Assembly: GCA_013306675.1 (NCBI GenBank)
Contig: JABLUY010000144.1
Span: forward strand, 1-64,000
Origin: Thraustochytrium sp. TN22
Lineage: Eukaryota > Sar > Bigyra > Thraustochytrida > Thraustochytriidae
Length of the DNA: 64,000 nucleotides
Direction: 5' to 3'
A program made the position numbers and the translations under genes. The notes beneath the pieces are model-generated. The model made no database searches and was not told the DNA's origin. It saw only the letters and a program-made list of their open reading frames with translations. The first letter of the stretch is position 1; each line of letters starts with the position of its first letter. Shown piece by piece: positions 1-11,844 of the stretch.

Positions 1-129
1 TGCCCGGCGCGCGCGCGGGCGGCGCGGGCGGCCGGCAGCGGCGGTTGGCGGCGGGCGCGGAGTCGACGCGGCAGGACGGCGCCGCGCGCGCCGCCCGAAG
101 GGGCCGTCGCGCGGCGCGCGGCGGCGAGG

Positions 130-1725
130 ATGCCGAGCTTCAACGCGAAGCGCCACGCCAGCAGCGGCAGCCCGGCGGTACTGGGCCGGCGCGGCAGCGG
201 CGTGCCGAGACTGACGGTCTCGACGGCCTTTGTCTTGCTGGCCTGCGTCATCACGCTCGTGGCGGTGGTGGACTACGTCGAGCTCTTCAGTGGGCTCGAC
301 GAGGCCAGCGTGCACAAGCCGTCACACCCGACCAGCCTCGTGGGCTCCGCCGGCGGCCGCCGTGAAGAGGCCGTGCCGGATCTCACTGTCAGAGGAAAGG
401 TGCCCATCGACAGGGACGCCTTCGAAGACTTGGAGGACGACAAGGCTGACCGTGGCGTCGGCAGCAACGGCAGCGGCGGTCAAGAGGAAGAAGGCGGCGA
501 CAGCGAGGAAGCGTCAGACGAAGATGCGGAGGCGCGCGCAGAGGAGGAGCTTGATGAGAGCCTCGCGGGCGAGGACATGGACCCGGCGGAGGCAGCGCAC
601 CGGGCGTCGCTCGAGAACGAGGCGGACATGCTCGAGCAGGGCGGCGACCCCGACGACGACGACGCGTCCGCCGACACGAGCCAGACCGCGTCGCGCCTGC
701 CGCGCACGCTGCGGCGGCCGTACAACCTGCTGGAGCACGGGCGCTCCTACTTCATCTACTCGCCGTCGGGCGGCTGGAACAACCAGCTCGCGTGTTTTCT
801 GAACGCCGTCGTTTTGGCCAAAATGTCCGGCCGCGACCTTGTGGTTCCGCCCATGGCCCGGCACTCCGACATGTACACGGGCTACCTCAAGGTGTTCGCG
901 CGGGCGACCACGCCCATGGACACGGTCATCGACCTGCGCGTCATGGAGGAGGGCACCGGCGTGCGCATGCTGCCGCTTAACATCTCGCTCGAGGACTTTG
1001 TTGCGCAGGGTGTGCCGACGGACGACAGCCGCATCGTGTCCATCCCCAGGGGCGAGACCCTCATCCGGCCCAAGAGCAGGGATTTGTACACCAAGGTCGA
1101 GAACTGGCTCAAGGGCGCCAGCGAGTCCGTCGTCTACTACCGCGGGCCCTTCTTCACGCGCCACTGGGCTGGCTGGGAGTTTGATGACAAGAGCCTGGCC
1201 CTCTGGAGCCACCTCAAGTACGCGCCGTACCTTGTCAGCCTCGCAGATCGCGTGCGTGAGCGCGTCATGCCGGAGGGCTACAACGCGCTGCACGTGCGTA
1301 TGGGGGACTATATCGCGCGCCTGCAGGGTCGCGCCGGCGACGGCTCCCGGCAGTGGGTCCGGGCCATCAAGACATTAGGCTGGAGTCCGGACGAGACCAT
1401 CTACGTCGCCTCCGACATGGGGGGCTCCTCCTCGCACTTTGCTAACCTGCGCAGCTTCGCCAAGAAGACTGTCTTCATGGCCGACGTCGAGGGTACCGGC
1501 CTGCTCGATGAGTTCAAGCTCTTGATTCCGCACCGCAAGTTGCGTAACGACGTCTTTGGCCTCGTCGAGCAACTCATCTGCGTCAAGTCCAAGAACTGGA
1601 TTGGCTCATACTTCTCCACCTTCTCGCTCACCATCAACATGATGCGCTCGCGCGAGAGCAAATCGCATCTGCTCACCTCCTTTGGCGGCCTGCGCAAGAA
1701 TCACAAGCCATCTGCGAACACGTGA
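130..1725 (+). CDS. Type II membrane protein, O-fucosyltransferase-like (GDP-fucose fold)
   Basis: 531 aa. A single hydrophobic segment (about residues 29-50) follows a short basic N-terminus, giving a type II Golgi/ER topology. Residues 60-190 form a very acidic, probably disordered stem. The lumenal domain starts near residue 205 with an SGGWNNQ motif, continues with HVRMGDY near 387-393, and ends with a segment around IGSYFSTFSLTI. This glycine-rich NNQ loop, HxRxGD-type motif and C-terminal S-x-FS pattern match the GDP-fucose O-fucosyltransferase superfamily (PF10250). Known family members transfer fucose to Ser/Thr or to glycans in the secretory pathway; the acceptor here cannot be read from sequence. 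The start chosen is the first ATG giving a basic cytosolic tail. It converges with the TFIIH gene downstream. A related GT-B glycosyltransferase is the main alternative. Confidence 0.7.
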   Translation: MPSFNAKRHASSGSPAVLGRRGSGVPRLTVSTAFVLLACVITLVAVVDYVELFSGLDEASVHKPSHPTSLVGSAGGRREEAVPDLTVRGKVPIDRDAFEDLEDDKADRGVGSNGSGGQEEEGGDSEEASDEDAEARAEEELDESLAGEDMDPAEAAHRASLENEADMLEQGGDPDDDDASADTSQTASRLPRTLRRPYNLLEHGRSYFIYSPSGGWNNQLACFLNAVVLAKMSGRDLVVPPMARHSDMYTGYLKVFARATTPMDTVIDLRVMEEGTGVRMLPLNISLEDFVAQGVPTDDSRIVSIPRGETLIRPKSRDLYTKVENWLKGASESVVYYRGPFFTRHWAGWEFDDKSLALWSHLKYAPYLVSLADRVRERVMPEGYNALHVRMGDYIARLQGRAGDGSRQWVRAIKTLGWSPDETIYVASDMGGSSSHFANLRSFAKKTVFMADVEGTGLLDEFKLLIPHRKLRNDVFGLVEQLICVKSKNWIGSYFSTFSLTINMMRSRESKSHLLTSFGGLRKNHKPSANT

Positions 1726-2245
1726 TGCGCGCCAACGAGAGAGAGAGAGAGAGTATGAGAATTGGAGAGAGAAATACGAGAGAGCGAGTGAGAGAGATTG
1801 AGAGAATGGTCACGTCGGCGGAAGCACGAGCGAGCATGCGAGTATAGCTGTTGCTCACCTCTTCTCGCAGGCAGTCCGGTTCACCTGCCCCTGGATCCTG
1901 ATGTGTTGCACAATGTCCCTGGCTTTTTTGGTTCTGTTTTCTTTGATGTATGATGCGAGCAAGATTTTGCTGGTGTCGGCCAGACTGTGTCCTCCGTCCC
2001 AAGTTCCCTCTCGGACCCTGCCAGTGAACCACTGTCCCTGACTTCTTGTTATCCTTGTTAAAAAGCCAAGTCTGGGGATTCTCTCATCGGAAGAAAACAA
2101 CCAAAAGCTCCTTCTCGCGGGCGGCCCGTTTAACCGGCCGCTGCATCCATCAAATAAAGCGCCCCTGGACGTTTTTGCTTTGTTTTGTTTACTTTACTTT
2201 ACCAGGTACGTTACGTGGATGGCTTCGTGCCACCTGAGCGGAGTC
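1726..2245. other. Convergent 3' intergenic region
   Basis: This lies between the stop codons of two convergent genes. It holds a GA-rich simple stretch (about 1737-1815) and an AATAAA hexamer on the plus strand at 2153-2158 that could be a poly(A) signal for the upstream gene, though it is about 430 nt past the stop. I see no coding region. Confidence 0.5.
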
Positions 2246-4237
2246 CTACTTGGTCTGTCGTTGCAGCACCTTTGTCTCGTACTTGCGCCAGGTATCAACA
2301 GCGCGCTGGAGCTGGTCCCTGACCTGAAGCAAAAGCATGGCGACGCCGCGGTTGCCCTGGCCGCGGGCATAACTGCGGAACTCTTCGTTGCGTTCTTGAA
2401 TGCGGCTGAGCTTCTCCACGATGGTCTCAACGCGGCGCAACAGACCACTCTGCGCGCGCGGGTCGCGGAACTTGACGAGCTCCTGGAAGGACGTCCAAAA
2501 GTGCCGGCGGATCTCGTTGCAGGCGCGAAAGACGCGCAGGAGCTCGTCGTGGTCCTTGAGCTGCGCAAGTTCCGTGAAATCGTCGTCCGCGTGCTGATCG
2601 CTGTGCGAGCCAATCACGTGGCGGAGCACCTCAAGCGCGACCTGAGACTTGGGCAAGACCTCGCGCATCTCAGCCGCAGTCCAGGCGCGCAAGGTCGGCT
2701 CCGGTGGGGGCACCTCGTCGCCCGCCGCCGCCGCCGCCGCCGAGGCTGCCGGCGCAGGCGCACGTGACGCCGTCGCGGCCGCCGCGCCGCCCACCGACAG
2801 GTAGGCGTTGGCCCCGGCGTCGAGCTCCAGCGGCACGGGCTGAGGGCCGTGGTGCACGCCGCCCGCCTCCTCGAGGTCGCGCAGCGTGTCGGCTTCGCGC
2901 TCGGCTTGCTCCATGCGGCGTATCCGCTTCGCCGCGCGCAACCGATGGCCCTCGCTCTCCTCGTCCGGGAGCACGGTCCCGGCATGACGATTGTAGCGCG
3001 ACATGAGGGGGCCAGACTCAAGCGGCTGCGCCTCGAGGCGCTTCACGTCCTCAATCGTGGCCTTGAGCCCGAGCGCCTGCAGTCGCCGGCGGTTCTTGGT
3101 CTCCCTGTCCTGCTCGCCCGGGTCGCGCTGCGCGACGCCGAAGCCGGCACGGTCGGCCATACCCACAGCGGCCAGCTCATTGGCTGTGCCGCGCGGATTG
3201 TCGTTGAGCGTGGCAAGGAGATCAACGCCTGGCGCCACGGCGCTCATATCGCGCGGGTGGTTGCCGCGGTTGTTGAGGCTCACCGTGGGCCGCCGGCCGG
3301 CGTCCTCGCGCTCCTCGGCCGCCTCATCAAATTCACCAAAGAGCGCGATGGCTGCCTGCACGTCGGCGCTCGCCAGCATCTCGGACCCGATCTTCCACAT
3401 GGGCGGGTGGTATTTGGAAAAGAAGTACAGGTGCCAGAAGCGCTCCTCCGTGTACTCCTTGGTCTGGAGCACCTTCTCCTGGTACAGCCGGTGCACGCGG
3501 CTGTGCTCCACGAAGATGCGCTTGATCACCTCGGGCGTAAGCACGTAGCTGATCTCGTCCTGGCTCACGGCCGTCGGCTCTACGTCCGCCGTGAGCCCGG
3601 TCGACAGGCCGCGCGACTGCAAGACAGCGCGCTGCTCTTCCTGCACCAGCTCCTGGTGACCTGCCCAGAAGTCGTTCGCGGACATGTACGTGGGCACCGT
3701 CGCCAGGTAGTCCTCCAGGAGGTCCGGCTTGAGCTCCAGCAGCTGCCGGCGCGCCGCGTTCACCTGCGGTGGCAGATCCGGGTCATCCTTGATCTGCTCC
3801 AGCGCCGCGGCCGCCGACGGACGCGCGTATTTGTCAAAATACTCGCTGGTTCCGGCGGCATGCGCGCCAGCACGCTCCGGCGCTGCCACCTCGACAGCCG
3901 CCGACGAGGCCTGCGTTTGCGGCGCCCCGCTCGCCAGCTCTTGCAGCAGCGTCTGCGCGGCGTTCTGCCGCGCGCCGAAGTTGAACGTGCAGCGCTTGGG
4001 TTTGTTGCGGCCCGGCACGTCCCGTAGCACCTGCAAAAAGTACTCGGACAAGTTGCTGCCCACCTTCTCGTCGCGCAGGTCGCTGCGCGGCGCCTCGAAG
4101 CCGTGGTGCGCCTCCGTCGAGTCGCTCGGCGCGAAGGCCAGCCTGAGCGCCGCGCCATCGCCCCACACCCGCAGCGTGCCGCTCACCCACTCCTTGCCCA
4201 CACGCAGCCGCACCTCGCTCCACTCGTACCGCCCCAT
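2246..4237 (-). CDS. GTF2H1: TFIIH core subunit p62 / Tfb1 homologue
   Basis: 663 aa from the ATG at 4237 (peptide MGRYEWSEV). An upstream in-frame ATG would add 56 low-complexity Arg/Ala residues, so I reject it. Residues 2-110 look like the p62 N-terminal PH domain, including the segment CTFNFG. Two BSD motifs follow: DFWAGHQEL near 188 and ERFWHLYFFSKYHPP near 264-278. The C-terminal 120 residues are helical and conserved-looking. In the family, p62 is a core subunit of TFIIH in transcription initiation and nucleotide excision repair, binding XPD/p44/p34 and docking acidic activators through the PH domain. Human p62 is about 550 aa; the extra length here is Ala/Gly-rich linkers (for example near residues 495-530). 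It shares a 1.2-kb divergent promoter region with MON2. Confidence 0.88.
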   Translation of the reverse strand: MGRYEWSEVRLRVGKEWVSGTLRVWGDGAALRLAFAPSDSTEAHHGFEAPRSDLRDEKVGSNLSEYFLQVLRDVPGRNKPKRCTFNFGARQNAAQTLLQELASGAPQTQASSAAVEVAAPERAGAHAAGTSEYFDKYARPSAAAALEQIKDDPDLPPQVNAARRQLLELKPDLLEDYLATVPTYMSANDFWAGHQELVQEEQRAVLQSRGLSTGLTADVEPTAVSQDEISYVLTPEVIKRIFVEHSRVHRLYQEKVLQTKEYTEERFWHLYFFSKYHPPMWKIGSEMLASADVQAAIALFGEFDEAAEEREDAGRRPTVSLNNRGNHPRDMSAVAPGVDLLATLNDNPRGTANELAAVGMADRAGFGVAQRDPGEQDRETKNRRRLQALGLKATIEDVKRLEAQPLESGPLMSRYNRHAGTVLPDEESEGHRLRAAKRIRRMEQAEREADTLRDLEEAGGVHHGPQPVPLELDAGANAYLSVGGAAAATASRAPAPAASAAAAAAGDEVPPPEPTLRAWTAAEMREVLPKSQVALEVLRHVIGSHSDQHADDDFTELAQLKDHDELLRVFRACNEIRRHFWTSFQELVKFRDPRAQSGLLRRVETIVEKLSRIQERNEEFRSYARGQGNRGVAMLLLQVRDQLQRAVDTWRKYETKVLQRQTK

Positions 4238-5434
4238 CGCGCGCCGCGGCGAGCCACGCCCCGTCCGCGCCGCGCCACGCCGCGCTGCTGCGCTGCTGCG
4301 CTGCGCCAAGCCGCGCAACAAGGTTCTGCCGGTGCTCGCTGCGCTCGCCGTCACGGTGTCGACCCTCCCCAGGGCTATCATTTTCGCTGTCAGCGACCTG
4401 GCCAACGAGCCTCATCAGGTTCACTGCATGCTTTTGGGTTGCTCCCCGGGTCAACATGTTTTCCACGTGGTCGTCGCTAGCTTTGCTTTGCTTTGCTTTG
4501 CTTTGATTTGATTTGATTTGATTTGATATGGCGATACCACCACCACCACCATACACCTGGTATGGTGTTCGTACCAGGGAACGAGGCCCGACGTAACGAG
4601 GGGCGGCACCCCACCACATCCTTCGATAACTATGCTAACTAACTGTAAGGGCCTAGGCCTAGCCTACGTGGCCGGTCGGCAAAGCTCACGCTGCTGTCGT
4701 CGTCGTCTCGACGATCCTCGAAAGAAGGCGCAACAGCTTCATGACCAAATCTTCGCTCCAGGTGCGGCTGACCTGACATGGGTGGAGAGAGAGCGACCTA
4801 TCCGCCTGCACCCTGGCAAGGGATGTCACGGTCGCACTGGAGCAGGCTTGCGTCCCTGGCGAAGCTGACATCACGCGGACACCGGACACGACGAGGGGAA
4901 AGCCGCACTGCGAATCTGTCATCGTCAAGACCCAAAGCTCCTCGTCCTCGCCACTAGCCTACTAGCAAGCCAGCTAGCTACTAGCTAGAGCAAAGGACTC
5001 GCTCGTCGTCATCGCTTGCCTGCTTGATGGTGGCTTCGCCGCTTCACGCACGCCACGGCGCCCAGGGGCAGCTCAGCGCCAAGGCGGGCGCTCTCCACGC
5101 TTCTGGTTTATATACACTCTGCCAGTGCTACTAGGCAAGTAGACAAACCGTCTCGGCCCTAGTTGCGCGAGAAAGCGGCACTTGCCGCGGCCAGTATGAG
5201 GTGGTCTGGCAGTCGTGACGGGCGCAAGCAGGCTCGCAGCAGATCAGAGCCCAATCCCGTTGATCCGCCCGGCGCGACTTGCCGCGGCCCGCGGTGCTGG
5301 CAGGCAGGCGGGCCGGCCGGTCGCCTGCCCGTCCGCCCGCTCGCCCGCTCCGACGCCCGTCCGCGCACCCGTGCGGGTCGCTCCTGTGCGTCCAGATCGG
5401 CGCGGCGCGGCTCGGCGCCGCGCAGAGCGCCGCC
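4238..5434. promoter_or_regulatory. Divergent intergenic region between TFIIH p62 and MON2
   Basis: About 1.2 kb between two divergently transcribed genes, so it should hold both promoters. It carries a pentamer tract (GCTTT/GATTT, 4480-4526) and a TATATA at 5109-5114, about 320 bp before the MON2 start. Several short ORFs here lack any recognisable protein signature. No experimental promoter evidence is possible from sequence. Confidence 0.4.
4480..4526. repeat. Pentanucleotide microsatellite (GCTTT)n(GATTT)n
   Basis: About five GCTTT units are followed by four GATTT units, so one point change (C to A) has been spread along half the array. A related GCAAA-type pentamer tract occurs just past the MON2 stop (about 11694-11712). 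Confidence 0.9.
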
Positions 5435-8410
5435 ATGGCGACGCCCACGACGCAGCTGGAGGCGGATCTGCGGCAGCTGGCCCAGGAGGCCGGGCGCAGC
5501 CTTCCGGCGGTCAAAGAGGCGGCCTCCATCGGGCTCGGCAAGCTGACCGGCGCCCAGGCCGAGTACGCCGAGGTGGCGGCGCGCGCGGCGCGCGGCGAGG
5601 CCGTGCAAGGCCGCCTCGAGGACGTTTTCCGGCCCTTTCTGCTGGCCTGCAACCACAGCAATGCGTCATCGCGCCTGGTGGTCGTGGCGCTCGCGTCCAT
5701 GCAGCGCCTGCTGCTTGCGGATGTGCTCGGGCCTGAGGAGCGCCTGCACATTATGCATGTGCTGCGCATTCAGGCACAGCGCGATGGCCGCGGCGCCAAG
5801 GACATTCACGTCAAGGTCCTGCAGACCATGCCGCTGCTCATCATCTCCAAGGTGCACCCGGTGCAGGACGAGCTGCTGCTGGAGACCGTCGGACTCTGCT
5901 GCTCCATGTACGACCACGATCCGGGCCTTGCGTCCGCCGCGCTGACGCAAATCCTCACTAGCGTCTTTGAGCGCGTGGAGCTGGCATCCAAGGACTCCGC
6001 CTCTCTTTCGCCGCTCGAGGCCAGCAACCTTGCGCAGAACTCCTACAGCGCCATGCACCTGCTCGAGGAGCTTGCGCGAATCCTGGACCGCGGGAGCAGT
6101 GGGAGTGGCGGAAGCGGCGGCGGCGGCGGCGGCGGCGGTGGCAGCAGCAGTAGCGGCAGCGGCAGCGGCAGCGGCGGCAGCGGGGGCGTGACTCACGCCT
6201 TTGCGCACAAACCGTCCAGCTCCTCGAGCGTCTCGAGCCAAGGCAGCAGCTCGAGCTCTACGTCCAACGGCGGGACCACGACGGGCGGGGGCAGCTCCGG
6301 CCGCTTGTCGCCCTTCTTCAGGCTCGGGTCCACGTCGTCGCGCAGCATGCCGCCGCCGCCTTCGGGTTCGCGCGTGCACTCTGACCAGGAGCGCGTGGCG
6401 GAAGCGCTGCGCCAGGGAAGCGACGCCGACGATGCAGGCGCGCACACGCTCAGGCAATACCAGCATGACCAGCAGCGGTTATGCGCAAGCAGCGCGATCC
6501 AGCGCATGCCACGCAGCCTAGCGCTGGAGTTGCTGGAGACCATCTTGTCCAATCACGCGTCTCTCTTTCTGCTCGAAGGCGAGGAGGGCCGCTACGCGAG
6601 CTTCGTGCTGGAGCGCATCTGCCCCGCGCTGGAGCGCGCTTTCGTGGGGCGCTGCGATTGGCAGCTCATGGTGCGCATGCTGCGTACCGTCGTGGTGCTT
6701 TTGTGCGAGCTGCGCACCATCATTCCGCGCGAGCACGTGCGCGCGCTCTTTCGCATCCTGCTGGACATGCTCGACGATGACCGCGGCGCCTCAGCCGGGA
6801 CCTCGACCTCGACCAAGCCGCGCTTTGTGACGCCGCTCTGGCACCGCGTCCTTACGCTCGAGACGCTCAACATCCTGCTCTCGCGTCACGACCTCCTCGG
6901 CGAGCTCCAGCAGGTGTCCATGGAGGACGTCGCGGACGCCGCCGCCGAGGGCCTCGATGGCGTTTCTGCTGCCACCCTGGACCCCCACGCCGCACCTGTA
7001 TCGCGAAGCATCTTTATCTGCGTAGTGGAGGCCCTCTGCAAGCTCGTGAGCGTCGTCGTGCAGAGCCCCAATGTAGCGGAGGGCATCGACGCCATCGCCG
7101 CGCGCCCCACCAAGGGGCTGGACCTTCTCAGCGAGGACGCGCCGCCCAGCAACTTGAGCGTCTCGCTCGTGACGCTGCTGGCGGCCGAGTGCCTGGCGTC
7201 CATTGCAGACGGCATGGCGCTCTCCAACGTGGTGCTGGGCGCCGGTGCCAAGCGCGCGTCTACCGTGGTGCAGATTGGCAAGGTCAACTCACGCCGAGCC
7301 GACAACGCGAGCTCGCCTCCGCTCCTTGCGAAGAAATCGTCCTCGCTCTACCTGCAGGGCGATTTGGCCTCCGTGGGCGATGTGGACAGCGACCGGTCCG
7401 TCTCGCCCAGCAAGCGCGCGGCCGGCGACGCGTGCGAGCCTGGTTTCGACGAAGAGGATGAGGACGCGGACGGCGCGGCGTCCGACGCGGCAGTTTCCAC
7501 CGCGAGCGACGCCGCCCGAGAGGAGGCGCTGCGGCGCGAGACAGTGCGCAGCATGATGGTCATCTGCTGGGAGCCCATGCTGCGCGCGCTCGCACTGCTG
7601 CTGCAGAGCTGCAACAACGAGAACGTGGTGCAGTTCATCCTGAAGGCGTACATGTCCATGACCAACACGTGCGGTATCGTGGACCTGGTCGAGGCGCGCA
7701 ACGCCTTCATTATGTCGCTCTGCAACTTCTCTCTGCCGAACTGGCACTCGTCCGCGGCCATCGTCCCCATGCAGCTGCCCTCGCCGACGCGCAGCGGCAG
7801 TGAATTGGAGCCCAAGCACCTGCAGGCGCTCAAGGCACTCTTCAACATCGCGCACGGGCTCGGTTCCATCCTCGGCACGGCCTGGCACATTGTCCTGGAG
7901 ACCTTCGAGCAGCTTGATCACATCATGTTTTGCGTCGCGATTGAGAAGAAGCTCACCACCAGCGGCACGGTGCACGTGACGGGCATGGGTCCCGACGGCC
8001 GCCGCGGCATGCCCGGGTCCTCGGTTACCTCGAACGAGTCCGAGTGGCACCTCGTGGACGACGAGATGGCCATTGTCGAGTCCATGCTGCGTTTCTTGTT
8101 CAACTCCACCAAGTACTTGGATGAGGATGCGTTGGTGCACATTCAAACGGCGCTGACCAATTTGAGCTTCACGGTGCTGGCGCACACCGAGACGATGCGG
8201 CCGCGTGGGTCGGACGCCGGCCCGTCGCACTCCATCGCGCGCCTGAACAGTGAGTCCTCGGAGGGCTGGATCTCATCCACGGTCATGAACTTGACCAGCT
8301 CGCTGGCGGATGCCGCGTCCGCTACGCTCACCTCAGTCACTTCGGACGGCGATGAGGACATGGAGGACAGGACGGACCTCGACATTGACCTGACGCTCGA
8401 ACAACAATAT

Positions 8411-8443
<33 letters not shown>

Positions 8444-11400
8444 GACTCGGGCGGGCGCAATGGGTCGCGGCGCGGTGCGACGTCACCGCGGTCCGCGACG
8501 CCGCCCTCACCGCCGACGGCAGCTAGCGCGTCGGAATCCGTCGGTTATGACGGCGCTATCGCGCGCGCGACGTACCGGAACCCGCCCTTTGCCATCGAGA
8601 AGCTCGTGGAGACAACCAAGCTGAACATGTTCCGCATCGGCCTGCTTTGGGAGATGACGCAAAACGTGCTGTCCACGGTCGCCAGCAAGAGTGACCCGAA
8701 GCTGCGGCTCTATGGTGTTCACGCCATGGAGGATCTGGTAACCAGCGCGCTCCTCTTCGATGACACCGCGGTTGCCGCGGCCGCGGCCGCGGCCGCCTCC
8801 TCGTCCCCCGCGGCCGGCACCGAGTCGGCACCGGGCTCCTTCAAGGCGCTACTGGCGCCGGTGGCCCCGGAACCGCCGCTTGTGACGGTCAAGGGCTCCA
8901 CCCAAGGAGGCGAAGCGCAGACGCCCGCCTCACCGCGGCCTGTGCGCAGCGTGCCGCGGCGCGCCGGCGCAGACGTGGACGACCCGTTGTCGCAACACAC
9001 GGCGCAGACATCGCCCTCGCACATGCAAGTGGAGCTCATGGAGGGCTTCTCGCAACTGCTCAAGTCGCAGCACGTGGACGCGCGTGAGGCGACGATCCAG
9101 GCCATGGGCCGCGTCATTGGCACGTGCGGGCACGTGCTGGACGACGGCTGGCGGATATTGATCGTGGACCTGAGCCGCGTGACGGGCACCGTACCGGCGC
9201 GCGACCGCGAGGAGAGCTTTGTGTCGCCCGAGTACAAGCCCAGGGACGTGGAGCGCCTGGTGCCGCTAGCATTCAAGGCGGTGCAGCTCATCGTAGACGA
9301 CTTTTTGCCCGGGCTCTCGCTGCAGCACAAGAAGGAGCTGGCGCTTTGCATCGGCGCCTTTGGCCAGCAGGAGCCGCACGTGAACATCAGCCTGACGTCC
9401 ATTACGATGCTGTGGACCATGTGCGACAATGTGCAGCGCTCGTGTCCGGACGCAAGCGCGGCGGCGCCCGGTGCAGACACGGGCGAGGAGCCGCTGCAGG
9501 AGGGCGGCGCCTTGGCGGTGTGCAACTCGCTGCTGCTCTTCTGCTTGGAACAGCTGTCGACGCTGAGCCTGGACCAGCGGCCCGAGGTGCGCAGTTGCGC
9601 GGTGCGCACGCTGTGCTCCATCATCGTGGCGTGTTCGCACAAGCTGACGCTGGACTCGTGGCGCACCTGTACCTTGGGCATTGTCTTCCCGCTGCTGGAC
9701 GAGATTATCACGCGCGGGTCGCAGGCGTCCAAGGACCAGGTTCACGGCGAGGTGCTGAGCCGGCTGAGTAACAAGCGCGCCGAGGTGCACCACTCGCTCG
9801 ACACGCTGGAGAAACAGTGGCGCGAGACCATTGTAACTGCCATGCAGGGCGCGGCGCGCGTGGTGCGTGCCTGCGTCCAGTACTCGGGCGGCCGTACCTG
9901 GGCGCTCAAGAGCTGGGAGATTATGCTGCGCACGATCCGCGCTGTCATGGAGGCTCGGTCCTCCAGCAAGGTCGGCGTGGCCTGTGCGCGTTCGCTCCAG
10001 GAGCTGGGTGCGCTCGTTACGGGCAGCTCCAAGGCGCGCTTCGCGGCCGTTGGTATGCAGGTCGTCAACGGCGCCCTCGTGCGCGTGGAGAGCTCCAGTG
10101 GCAGCGGCAGCAGCGGCACGGCGGCAGCAGGTGCTGCGGGTACCGGCAGCGGTGGCAATGGCAGCACAGCGGGCATGGCTGGGATGGTGGGCGGTTTAAA
10201 GGCCGGCGGCCTGAAGGCCGGTGGCGCGGGCCCGCTCGTGCTGCCGGAAGGCACACCGGTGCAGGAGCTCTGGGAACTGGTCTGGGAGGTTTACGAGCGC
10301 GTGACGTTGTCGCAGCCACAGCCGGGCGAGGCCGCCGGCGGAGGCATACCGCCCACTCTCGCCGGCGTGGCGTCTGTGGAAGTCGCGACCGAGGTGATCT
10401 CGGGCATCGGCGACTTGTACACGAACAACACGGCAGCCGACATGCTGCGAACGCCAGAGATGGTGTCGGCGGCGCTGGCGCTGGCGCTCCGCCTCTTGGA
10501 TGGCTTCCCCGCGCCGTCCAAGCACCTCACTGGCCTGGAGCGCGCCGTACTACGGATGGTGGAGAGCATGCCCCCGTTGCGCGACGCGATCTGGCCCGCG
10601 GTCTTTAGCGAGCTGCGGACCTTTATTCGCGGCGGCGGCGGGACCTCGGGCGGCTTCGCGGAGAAGAGCGGCGAGCTCTTTGCGACGCTCTTCGAGCGCC
10701 ACGCGTCGTCGTCGGCGCGCGCGCTGGTCTTCGAGACCACGGTGACAGAGGTGCTGGCTCTAACGCGGGAGCGCGAGCCGGCGCCAGACGCGGTGCGGGC
10801 GGCCTGGAACCTGGCCGCGCTGCAGCCCATTGTCAAGTTCGGCCTGCGCTCGCTGTCGACGTGCGGGTGGCCGGCCTCGCGTGTCGAGGCTGTGTGGATG
10901 CACCTGCTCGACGCGCTGCGGGTTCTCCTGCGGCAGACCCAGCCTGTGATGCCGCGTCTAGACCTTTCGGTGCAGGACGCGATGCGTCTGCTCGACATTG
11001 TCATGGAAGAGGCGCGTCCGCTCGTGGTGGCGGAGTGCGTGCCGAATGTGGTGCAGGCGCGCCTCGTAGACTTGCTGCAGACTGGCTGCGCACTGGAGGT
11101 GGGCGGGCGGTCCTACGGTTCTGCTTCGCGCCCCTCGCCGACAGCGACGACAACGGCGGCGGCGGCGGCGGCGGCTGGCTCGGCCGGGGCGGCCGAGGCC
11201 GACAGCAGCGGCTTTGCCTCCGCCGCTGGCGTGAATCGGGTGTGCCTGGACCACCTCCTCTCGCTCCTCTCCTTCTGCTCGTCCGGGTCTGCGAACCTTT
11301 CGGAGCAAGTGCTGGCGACGCTAGAGAACGGCGTTGAACAGGTGGTGAGCGCCTTCTTTGAGGCGCGTGAGGACGAGACACCTGCGGAGCAGGCGCAGAA

Positions 11401-11668
11401 GGAGGCCGACGTGGTTGTCCTGCTCACTAAGCTCCGCGAGGTGGAGATCCACAGCATGCCGCGCGCCTACCTGGAACGCTTTGACCATAGCACCCTGCAG
11501 CGCTGCGGCAGCAAGGCGCACTTGCTGCTGCTGCTACCCATGCTGAACCGCTTGGTCCTCGTGGACAACCACGAGGTGCGCCGAGCCATGTTCGAAATTC
11601 TGCAAATCATTGGCACGCTGGTTGTGGACCCCGATGCTGGTGAACGGCAGCACGGTCGTAGGTGGTGA
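5435..11668 (+). CDS. MON2: MON2 homologue (Arf-GEF-like DCB/HUS trafficking scaffold)
   Basis: 2077 aa, uninterrupted over 6.2 kb. The start at 5435 sits in a GCCGCCATGG context and begins MATPTTQLEADLRQLAQEAG, which matches the N-terminal DCB domain of MON2/BIG proteins; the 52 residues upstream in frame are low complexity. The early segments VFRPFLLACNH, KVLQTMPLLI and the Sec7-N-like HUS region are typical of MON2, and there is no Sec7 catalytic domain, also typical. MON2 is a peripheral Golgi/endosome protein that works with Dopey and the flippase Neo1/ATP9 in retrograde trafficking. Length is somewhat above the usual 1650-1720 aa because of Gly/Ser insertions (about residues 220-255), a glutamine run (about 990-1003, bases 8401-8441) and Ala-rich tracts. 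It converges with SPC24. Confidence 0.85.
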
Positions 11669-11844
11669 AAAGGGGGGGGGGAGAGGCAAGAAGCAAAGCA
11701 AAGCAAAGCAAGACAAAAGAAGACCAGAAGCGAAGCCAAAATAAGCTTCATGTCATTGCTATTGCTGATGTTGTAGGTAGTAGAAAGGAAAAAGTTTACA
11801 CGCACAGGTCAAGGCATTCATAGGCAGGTTCTTGCTCGTCACCT

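Noticed and set aside
2849-4027. 392-aa plus-strand ORF
   Set aside because: Antisense to TFIIH p62.
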